Below, in pieces: positions 55,211 through 64,000 of a stretch of 64,000 nucleotides of DNA. A program made the translations under genes and the position numbers. The stretch covers positions 106,115 to 170,114 of the forward strand of contig NW_003205107.1 of assembly GCF_000006405.1 (NCBI RefSeq), written 5' to 3'. This DNA comes from Perkinsus marinus ATCC 50983 (taxonomy: Eukaryota; Perkinsozoa; Perkinsida; Perkinsidae). The notes under the pieces were generated by a model. It did no database searches and was not told the DNA's origin. It was given only the letters and a program-made list of their open reading frames with translations. Each line of letters starts with the position of its first letter. The stretch's first letter is position 1.

Positions 55211-55822
55211 TTGATCATGTCCCTACGGCTCTCCAGAATCCATCCAGCCTTCCAACGCCGGTATCTGGGACTATGGTTGGGTTGGCTTGTAGCTTGTCCT
55301 TGCGCGGCTGTCGGCATCGTTATGTCGGTATCTGGACAAGGGTATCTAATCTTAGTTTATATCATCATATGTGGTGTTGTGCCTCCACTATTGATTATGC
55401 AGTATGCTCACAATGTTGCGAAGAGAGAAGAGCGCCAACGGTTAGAGGTGTTGAATCAGAGGACTTCTCCACCTAAGGTTGACCGCAACGAGATCGCTGC
55501 TTTGCATCGTGAATGGGATGAGTGGTTGAAGGAAGACTGTGAAGATCTCCATGGTTCAGACCTTACTGGTGATGAGGAGCCTTGTGCAATATGCCTTATT
55601 GATTATACAATTGATGATGAGATCGTTAAGCTACCATGTGGACATGAATACCACACTGATTGTATTCGGTTACTGTTCGATTCATTCCCTCGAAACGGCA
55701 CGTTGTATCACAGATGCCCCCTATGTCGTGTCGAAATAGGTAGACGGCTCAAGCAGACATCTCACAGCAGCTCACATCATGATACAGTGAATGATGCATC
55801 ATCACCATCAATGTCGGCTTGA
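55211..55822 (+). CDS. RING-H2 protein 4, two TM segments, intronless
   Basis: 203 residues. MIMSLRLSRIHPAFQRRY, TM1 (LWLGWLVACPCAAVGIVM), TM2 (YLILVYIIICGVVPPLLIM), a charged helix, then the RING-H2 finger (CAIC, x14, CGHEYHTDC, spacer, CPLC) and a Ser/His-rich tail. Same architecture as RING 2 and 3. No introns, unlike the neighbouring intron-rich genes. Confidence 0.9.
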   Translation: MIMSLRLSRIHPAFQRRYLGLWLGWLVACPCAAVGIVMSVSGQGYLILVYIIICGVVPPLLIMQYAHNVAKREERQRLEVLNQRTSPPKVDRNEIAALHREWDEWLKEDCEDLHGSDLTGDEEPCAICLIDYTIDDEIVKLPCGHEYHTDCIRLLFDSFPRNGTLYHRCPLCRVEIGRRLKQTSHSSSHHDTVNDASSPSMSA

Positions 55823-55948
55823 CATTGTTAAATATATTTTTGGCTTGATTCCGCAGTCCCAAGAAGTAGTGCTTGTAGTGTCTGCAGGAAGAGCTTTCTC
55901 ACACTCTATTCAAAGTATTCCCTGAAGCACGTGTTTTTGTCCAGCCTG

Positions 55949-56182
55949 TCACTTATCGTTGTTCAATATTCGGTGGATGTCCTTTAGCGTGCTTCCGGAA
56001 TCCTGTTTGACATTTGCATCAATCTCCTGTGCAAATGTACAACCTTGTGTATTCATACTAAAATAGAGCAACAAGCATTGAGTATCAAACTCATATTTTT
56101 TCAATTGTTCTATGCTTAGAAGTCTACGGACTCGCCATTGCATTTTACTAGCTAGCTCGAGGATTATCTCTTCCTTAGTCAT
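55949..56182 (-). CDS. Small ORF, 77 aa, doubtful
   Basis: MTKEEIILELASKMQWRVRR ... opens an amphipathic, protein-like sequence but with no recognised family. Could be a single-exon small protein or the first exon of a longer minus-strand gene. Confidence 0.3.
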   Translation of the reverse strand: MTKEEIILELASKMQWRVRRLLSIEQLKKYEFDTQCLLLYFSMNTQGCTFAQEIDANVKQDSGSTLKDIHRILNNDK

Positions 56183-57285
56183 CGTATGATGTGGTATGAC
56201 CGTTCGGTTGTATTAATGTTCCAAGTGTGTGTTTCTGTCTCTCCTGAGAAATTCACTTGGGGATATATCGATAAAAGATTCCGAGAAGTCGTTTTGTTTG
56301 TTCCCTATAGTTAATAATACCACTCTGGATTCAGCAAGTTTTCGCGGCACATTGTATGATACCGACACCGTTAATGTCACAATTTCAAAGAGTTGATGTA
56401 TGATGTCGAAGCGTTGCTATTAACGAGCATGCCCGGCGCGGCCTTATCAGAGTAACGATCATACATTGCTCAACATCATTGCTAGCACATGCTCAGGTGA
56501 GCTCTCCAGTTCCACACTAGAAACATCATCCTACTGCTATAGCCTTCTCTGAGTGTTGTAGGCGACGAAGACTAATAAATGTCTTGTCATACTCACTGAT
56601 GATGGGTTAAAAGCTCTCAAGTTATGTTCCAGATCGTGTAGGGTATGTGCCTCTGAATAATTTCAATCACTTCCGAGCTCACTTGTCAACATATAAACCC
56701 TGATTCATCAAACCGGTACGTGACGATGCAGACTGTGGAGGCTAGCGTCCGTCCTACGCTGTAGCGCCCATGCAGCAAGCTATGCGACACGCCGGCTACT
56801 CCGTCACAGCTTAATTTTCAATGGCTTCGATATGGACTTTGTAGGAAATTCGAGCTACTTGTACCTTCCTTTGGAACGGTGTTCCAGTGCTATTGACTAA
56901 AGGCTTCTTCACTTTTGTGTATCGAAATGTTAGGTCCATACAGCGCGTAGTACACGTGACCCCGCTGGAAACTGGGACTACAAAGTCACAACCCACGATG
57001 ACTCATCGACTGTTAAACACATGCCTATCACATCCTAACAAAGCATTCTAAGGCAAGCTCGAAGCACTCAGGAAAAAACCAGATAGAGGTACAAGAATAA
57101 CACTGAAATTGACTACAACACAATTATTTGAGGCACATGCGAAAAAGTAAGCGTTGACAGGTTGGCAGTATATGGCCAGGTAGAAACCAATAGTACACCA
57201 GATAGTACTATTAAGTAATTGTTGAACTAGGAAATTTAGGAGGTACTGCGATATAAGGATGATGAGAAACGTTTAAGGAAAGGAG
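56183..57285. other. No gene recognised
   Basis: Only short frames upstream of the RING cluster end and downstream of the AP2-like gene. Confidence 0.5.
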
Positions 57286-58946
57286 TTAAAGAGTAACCAA
57301 CATTTCTTCTTCCAAAGCCGGTAGGTTAGGAAGGACTGCTGATTCTGCAACACCACCATGCGGATTTGGTTTAAGGAACTCACGCACGAAAGCTCTCATC
57401 TCTTCAACACTTGTTACATACTCCTTAGCTTGGACCATAGCCTCACGATCTCGTGACGCATCCTCTATAGTCTTCCTCAACGGGCCATAAACTCTTTTCT
57501 TATTTACATATACAGTACTTACATAACCATAAGGATTTCTCCAAACACCAGGGGGTGCGCCATAGCTCTTTCTTCGACCATAGCAACTCATATTCGTATT
57601 AGCATTACTGCTACTAAGGTCATTCAATCGACCTCCGACTTGTGACCGAGGAATACCAGTGGCTGATCAAAGACATAATCATTACATGGATTATCCTACT
57701 ACTATCATTACTACCTCCTGGGAAGGTGAATGTCGGCATCGGGGAAGCTAGCGTAGGCTGTTGTTGTTGTTGCATTTGGTCGTGCCCTTGCTGATGACTG
57801 ATCGGCATACTGCCGTATTGTGGTGCTTGAGGATTACTGATGGTGGTAGTAGCCATGGTTGGATAAGCATTCGATGACAATGTTGATGTTGATGATGCAA
57901 CAGCATTAGTAGTAGTAGTAGTAGAGGGAGAAGTAGCACCCGTTGCGAAGGTGGACGCAGAGATATTATCGCACGGGCTCAAGCTTGGGGTAGATACATT
58001 GTTGTTTGACGTGCTCGTAGCAGCAGTAGTAGTAGCGGGAGAAGCCGCACTTACACGCGAAAGCAACGCATTATATGCAGCACTTGCAGCTCCTGAAAAT
58101 ACACATACTATGCTGCCCATCTCGGCGCTGCTCACTTACCTGGGTTGCCTCCTCGTTGACTGTTAAGCAGTTCCAAAAGGCCTAAACACGCGTTAGTTAA
58201 GACAGCATTCTCCGCTTCAAGTTTCTCGGATTTAGTCCGAGTAGGGCCACCAACAGGCGGCAGCATAGCTGCTCCTCCTGCTGCTGCTGCTGCTGCTGCC
58301 TTTGGAGTTGTGGTGGTGGATGTTGATAATGGAGATGCAGGTAGTGGTGCTGCCGGTAAAGGGCTCAGACTATTGCTAACATTACTGCTTGCACTTGTAC
58401 TGTATCCACTGTCATCACTCAATGATGAGCACTCCAAACCAGTGGATGTCGTTGATGCAATTGTTGCTGGGCTCGCTGAAATAGCAACACTAATCCGAAA
58501 ATGAGCACTTGCTAAGGAAACCGTGCATGGCTTTTACTCAGATATAACTGTGTATAAGCGTGACAATTACATTCCAAGCTTGTACTAGTAGCGTGAGAGC
58601 TAAAGACGCTATGAACAACATCATAAACTACAGTCGGAATAATAATGAGCGAGATGGCCCCAACCAACTTACGTGGAGTGAGCTTCGGGCTGTCACAAGG
58701 TGACCGAAGCAGATCGTTGTCATCATCGAAATTGAGTGTGAGTGACGGATGTGCTGTCGCAGTAAGCGAGGAAGTTGCAGTAGTAGTAGTAGTAGTAGCA
58801 GAAGACTGTTGATAGTTTTGAGGAGCCGAAGTAGTAGAAGAAGAGGCAGGCAGAATACCAAATCCCTGTTGGAGCTGGAAGTGTTGCTGTCCTTCTTCGT
58901 GCTGCTGCTGCTGCTGTTGTTGATGATGATCGTTGGTTGAGAACAT
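57286..58946 (-). CDS. AP2-like DNA-binding protein A with poly-Gln/Thr/Ser regions
   Basis: Exons (minus) 58673-58946, 58140-58475, 57715-58092, 57286-57662 join in frame to 454 residues; two introns are 47 and 52 bp, the first about 197 bp. The N-terminus (MFSTNDHHQQQQQQQHEEG) and middle are low complexity (Gln, Thr, Ser, Ala runs), typical of activation domains. A short helix (TKSEKLEAENAVLTNACLGLLELL) could dimerise. The C-terminal domain, GVWRNPYGYVSTVYVNKKRV then YGPLRKTIEDASRDREAM, fits the three-strand plus helix layout of AP2/ERF domains. Probably a nuclear transcription regulator. It is divergently oriented to AP2-like B. Confidence 0.78.
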
Positions 58947-59489
58947 TAGCAAGAAGTAACTTCATCAGTTATGGGTAACGTGACACATTCGATAATAATA
59001 AAGTCGCGCTAGTAACCACAAAGCATGGTAGACTGATCTATAGTGAAGTTCAACTTAACTATCATGCTTCATAATACCATCACAATTCAGTTTATGAAGT
59101 ATCATATCGGTGATGGACAGATGCATTAATACATTCCTCAACGACGATACCAGGAGGACACTATCCTCTGTCCCGACACTTGTGTAGACGACGACGATTG
59201 CACTCATCGCTCGCCTTTGTAATCGATAAGCATGATTCGGCGTGCACACATTTACGCCCTGATTCTAATCAAGTACTCGCCATGTATCTTGGAGTTAGTA
59301 AGAGAAGTAGAAGCGACTTATCGCATGACGATGGACTCTGCTCCAACGAAGTCGTTGTAATATGGTTGTATTCCGTTGGGATTCCATTATTGGTGCCTTC
59401 ATCAGAGGCACTCTAGTCTGACGATGCAGGGCGGCATTGAACCTCCCCTTCTACTACATGTTAACCCCGCGTTATTGCGTAGCACTAGG
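58947..59489. promoter_or_regulatory. Shared intergenic region of the divergent AP2-like pair
   Basis: About 540 bp between the two start codons. No convincing TATA box or known motif was seen; it presumably holds both promoters. Confidence 0.4.
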
Positions 59490-60571
59490 ATGGCAAACGA
59501 ATCAAAAATAGCGTCAGGTGAGCAGCATGGCTTTACCCCTTCTTGTGTTTATGAGGTTGTTTACAGGGTTCAATGCTGCTAGAGGCTTCTGGCAATCACC
59601 AAATAAGTACTTTGGCTCGGCAGAGAACTCAATGTTGCCGAATGCAGGCGCTAATGCGAGAGCTTCCACGGCTCGAGCTGAGCTCAATGCAATACTCACT
59701 GAGGCATGCTTTAGTAGGCTATTAGGTGTTGTTAATAATTTTGATTCTCGATATTAGAACATGTGTATACACTAGTGCCGTATCGTGTCGGTGGATCCAT
59801 CCCCCCTTTACAGGTATGCAACATCCACCTGCAGCTTTGTCTGTTGGACAGCATATACGTGGTGGGAACGGTGGCTGTATACTGCCATCAATGGATAATA
59901 ATCCCTCATGCTATGCATCAGGCAAAGCACACACAAGTAACAGCGTTTTCCCTGGTGCTGGTGATGAGAGCTTCTCATCACTGAGTCGGCCCTCTAGCAA
60001 TACTTCCAGCAACCCCATAGGTGAGATATTCAGCTGTGTAGGGTACCTATAACCGTATTTGTCGCCTCAAGGTCTTTCTTTTACTGCTGACCAACGAAGA
60101 AATGATCCTGTATATATTGCTGGTTCCGCACTGGGAGGTTCCACGCTTCACGTGGAACGGAATAGTCGCGGAGCTAGAAGGAAGGATTATGATGCTCCTA
60201 CTGGAGTATGGAGGAACCCTTATGGTTTCGTAAGTACTATTTATGTTGAGAAACGTCGTGTCTATGGTCCCTTGAGGAAGACTGTTGAAGCTGCTTCCCG
60301 TGATAGGGAGGCCTTACTCAACGTTAAATATAGTATTACCTCTGTTGAAGACATGAAGGCCTTCGTGAGAGACATGCTTAAACCCAACATGCACGGTGGC
60401 GTTACTTTATACCCCGGTGGTGTTGACACCAATTTGCCTCGTAATAATGCTTGCCTACGAAGAAACAGAGGGAGAAAGTCTATGTCCGAGAAAGCTCCTA
60501 TTTTGTCACGAAACCAGTGTATGTCGTCTCATCAGTCGTATAACGCCAATGACGAGCTTATAAACATTTAG
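59490..60571 (+). CDS. AP2-like DNA-binding protein B
   Basis: Exons 59490-59517, 59567-59725, 59814-60020, 60072-60571 join in frame (phase 1 at each junction) to 297 residues, with introns of 49-88 bp. The C-terminal domain GVWRNPYGFVSTIYVEKRRV then YGPLRKTVEAASRDREAL is closely similar to that of protein A, including the following TSVEDMKAFVRDMLKPNMHGGV block. An ELNAILTEACFSRLL helix near the N-terminus matches the LTNACLGLLELL helix of A. The tail after the domain is basic. A duplicated, inverted pair of likely transcription regulators. Confidence 0.8.
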
Positions 60572-62748
60572 ATGGAGGTACCGATGTACACAGTAACTTT
60601 TTTCGTCGTTGTTCGCACTGACCATTGCTGCATAATCATTCTTACTCTATTTTTTGCCGTATTTACACGGTAAGTCGGCAAGACAATTGAAAGGGGTTTC
60701 AAATCTCATGATCTCACTCTATGTCAAGGCATGCCACATCTCTACTATTGTTGTACGTGCTTGTGCACTGATCATACAACGTTGTCATGTAGGGATGCTA
60801 TTGCTTCATTCGACAACGGCTGTATTTATCGGCTCTCTCACTGAGGCTCCTCTGTGTTCTCGGCATCATGAATCGGTGTAGTGGTTTGCCATCTACTACC
60901 ATACATAGTGTAACCTGAGCTGACTGTGTTCTTTATGTAGGGGTACTATAACAGTTCATTACCTCTACCAAAGTCACTTCACTAGTACTCTCAAAACATC
61001 CCATATCCAGGTAATAGTATTACCTGTAGGCATGGTGCCGGAGGGTACCGTTCGCAATATTCTAACGCTTCACAAGAAATAGTTGAGTTACTCGAGGTGG
61101 GCGAAGTGAGATTATTTGATTGATAGTGTGCATCCCAATATAGTCAACTGCTGAAACATATTCCGAGCCTATCAACTCGAGGATACGAAATTCCCACGAG
61201 GCAGAACTTGGGAGTGTAGACCGTAAGTGGCTCTGTTCTGACCTACAACATCCTCATCAGTGTCAACGATCAGTTGTAGGCCACTACGGCAGCCGTAGTA
61301 CGGTTAGTAGGACACGAGAAGTGTCCGACTCCATACCCTTCCCGGATCGAGTCAGCAGCCTCTAATATCCTACCTCCACATCCAGGAAACACATGGCTGG
61401 ATTGAGCTCGTTTCCACCATTATAACAGCAACACGGCTACACGGCTGTACTTATATAGCTAACACTTCGCTATCATTGAACTACCACACATCTCAAATCG
61501 TCCTTGGCGCACACAAGTGTCTGTTATGCGCATGGGCTTTGCGTGATAGTTTCGTTCACCCCGATTCTCTTGCGTAGGTTTGCTACCAGGATATGTCGTA
61601 GCTCATCTTCCTCGACGACGTTGAAAGAACTGGGATATAGTGTCATCGGGTTTGCTGCAAGGCTCGAGGTGCACTGACCGTTTCGGTGCTCGCGCGGTTC
61701 AAGATTCAGATAGATCGTATCTCATAAGAGGCACACACGGTTTGAGGCAAATCTACATCACTAGCAGAACCCGTCGCTTCGCTCCGGGGTTCTCTAGCTC
61801 GCTGACGCTCGGGGGTGTAAGCGATATGTTAAGATACACCAGTTAAATTATGTCCTTGTTGCACTGAATCGAGAACGTAGACCTATGCGTCCTTGGAAGT
61901 CTCAGGTTGAGATGAAAAGATCAATGTTATACGGAGCGTGACACTTTTTCAAGTAAGTCACGAGATTTTCGATTTCTTTTCCAACAAGGACAATTCCCTC
62001 TGAAATTGGAGCACTCGATACCCAGTCACATAGCGGATACCATATTAAGAGGAATAGGTGACACTCGTAACCGTAACGGTTAAACCATTCCATAGATATT
62101 CAGACAAGCGCCCATTCTGACCGCTCTCAACCGTGCCAGTTTCTTACGCAACAATCACCGTACTATGCCACGCTCCTTATTCATTCTCAAGCTAACACTT
62201 TCGGAGTAACTTGAGAACACGATTCTGCTAGCGGATCGTATGATAGCAAGGACACAACATAGAGTCGCTCAGAGCCGCCCGCTCTGGAGCACAATCTAAT
62301 CATTAGATGTTACTAACATCATGTTAGTGTGGATGATATGAGATAGTAGCTAGCACATGGTGATTCACATGCGACTGTATGCTATACTGAGCTCTGTCCA
62401 GTCATATGAACACACGATACAACAGAGTCGTCGAAAACTCAGCTTGATAGTACACTGCATTGAATAGATTGAAGCGAGTCGGGCAAACGATGATGGACTT
62501 AAGTACTTAATCGGGTAGTAGCAAGTCGAACTCCGGATACGAACTTCATAAACCTGATGCGTCTCCATGAATTGCAGATCAAGATGGCGAATCATTCCCT
62601 CATGCAGGCTTTACTGTATATCCATGTTGAGTTTAGTCTTTAAACTTATCTGACTTAGAGTCTCCAAGTTAGAGAACCCGTCGCTTCGCTCCAGAACTCT
62701 CAAGCTCGTTTTTGCTCAGAGTAGAAGCAGACAGTGAGTGGAACCCTA
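60572..62748. other. No gene recognised
   Basis: Short frames only. Two dispersed copies of GAACCCGTCGCTTCGCTCC (61767-61785 and 62677-62695), the first continuing into a small hairpin (GAACCC / GGGGTTC). Confidence 0.5.
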
Positions 62749-62750
62749 AG

Positions 62751-63463
62751 GCCTATTTCACAAGAAACGCTCCTTAAGGTGCACCTTTAATTTAGGAGCA
62801 AGGGACAAGGAGACTTACACCTTACGCGAGGTGCTTTCACTATAGTTGCACCTCGTGCTCCGTACTGAGGTCCGCGAGGTGCATCTTCAGCTTAAGAGTA
62901 TAGAGCATACCGGCGCGTACGAAAAAGTCGACGCAGTGCTCCGATGAAGCTCAAAAATAAGGTTATGGTCATTGAGTACAGCAAACTCAAAAACACTACC
63001 ATCAACTCGCTCGAGAACAATCGGTCATCACCGTAAAACTCTAAAGCGCCAAGTCGAATATGCAATTGCAATTGCAACTTGCAAGTCTAATTGCTTGGTT
63101 CAGGGACAGAACATCCGCGTACGAGTGTCTCGCCGCGAGACGCGTGGTCTGGCGGGAAAGAGCGGAGCGAACAACCGAGAATGGTAAGGCCGGTGCGATA
63201 AAGTGCCATAATGTACCACCGGAGCAATTTCACGGCACCAAGGACGGGGCTTGAAATATCTCTTATGAAATAGCCTTACGTGGGGAGACTCTCCCTGCTC
63301 CTTGTAGGGTAAGGACTCCCTACTAAGGAGCCTTACGGTGAGGAGCCTAGTGACACCTTACCTCACTCCTACCCCGCAAATCGTAAGAATGTAAAAGTGC
63401 CTTGCAACGAAACCGTAAGGTACCTCACAATTGTTGCTCCTTATGAGGGCTTGTGAAATAGCC
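62751..63463. repeat. Candidate TIR element rich in CCTTA/TAAGG
   Basis: Inverted ends CTATTTCACAAG (62753-62764) and CTTGTGAAATAG (63450-63461), with CCTAA just outside on both sides. The interior has many CCTTAC/GTAAGG and GAGGTGC motifs in both orientations. No coding capacity seen. Confidence 0.45.
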
Positions 63464-64000
63464 TCCTAACGATGCGGGAAAATTATAGCGTTGTGTGTGT
63501 TCTCCTGAAGATCGGGAGTTAGGATCTGATGCGAGAGATATAGTGGCAGCAAGTAGTCTATTACAAAGAATTTCGTAAAACGATAAGGGATTACTTAAAT
63601 AGGACTTTCATACTGCAGCGAGCATTCGCTGTAGATCACACGTTGACTGGAGAGTATATTGTGTATGTGTGACATAAGAAGCGAGCCATGGAAACAGGTT
63701 TATAAGAATTCCTGAAAGGTATTGAAATCGCTATACTCCTACTGAGGTGCTAATCGTCTTTGAAACATCCCTTGTATCCCAAAGCCATAAGGTCCAGCAG
63801 GTAATGGACCTTAGCCGGTAGCTTAGCTACCTTAGCCGGCTACCTACGGCTACCTTAGCAGGTAGCCGAGACACAGATATGGACTGCGACTTCACGAGAG
63901 AGTACCGAATCACATGATGAACATTTCACAATCATACGACCAAGAGAGTGAGGTTAAATATCTTCATTGAGATAGAAAAATCGTCAATCGCAAAAACGGT
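63464..64000. repeat. Non-genic end of window with short CCTTAGC/GGTAGC repeats
   Basis: Around 63790-63870, GGTAGC, TAGCTACC and CCTTAGC motifs recur in direct and inverted order. No gene seen. Confidence 0.4.

Overview
The window looks like nuclear DNA of a Perkinsus-type alveolate protist. The main clue is a near-exact relic of the dinoflagellate/Perkinsus trans-spliced leader at 24210-24231. Supporting clues are AP2-like DNA-binding proteins, CCCH and RING proteins typical of alveolates, many introns of only about 43-52 bp, and moderate GC. No rRNA, complete tRNA or CRISPR array was seen. The genus call is inference from these signs, not from a database match.

Layout. 0.35-8.5 kb, minus strand: a coiled-coil protein gene, then the carboxyltransferase half of an acetyl-CoA carboxylase split over many small exons. 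9.1-13.5 kb, plus strand: two tandem paralogues (P1, P2), each with ten exons whose junctions can be placed to the base, encoding a glycosylated membrane protein of unknown family. 15.3-16.3 kb, minus: a two-exon CCCH zinc-finger protein. 17.0-29.8 kb: a complete BEL/Pao LTR retrotransposon with 380-bp LTRs (2 mismatches) and a 4-bp target duplication. It is interrupted in its RNase H region by a second, circularly permuted retroelement fragment. GATC-rich blocks lie on both sides. 30.7-35.9 kb: mostly non-genic, with one hAT-like element and one probable secreted protein. 35.9-44.5 kb, minus: a class-B DnaJ co-chaperone, a long HEAT-like protein and an unrecognised five-exon gene. 44.8-50.9 kb, plus: a membrane-anchored coiled-coil protein and an Integrator-subunit-3-like gene. 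51.0-55.8 kb, plus: four tandem, intronless, two-TM RING-H2 proteins. 57.3-60.6 kb: two divergently transcribed AP2-like genes. 60.6-64.0 kb: no gene recognised, repeat-like sequence only.

The most interesting signals are: an array of stem-loops in the BEL/Pao leader that keep the loop TTGRTTTT while the stems change by paired substitutions; a 160-185 bp TIR element found five times, each time in an intron, once with an 8-bp duplication that copies the 5' splice site; the spliced-leader relic inside an LTR-element leader; the permuted single-LTR element; a tandem array in which each unit is a complete micro-ORF; and a 161-bp perfectly identical gene-conversion tract between otherwise diverged paralogues. 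Intron boundaries were inferred by eye from GT(GC)/AG sites, reading frame and paralogue or family alignment; no transcript data were available.
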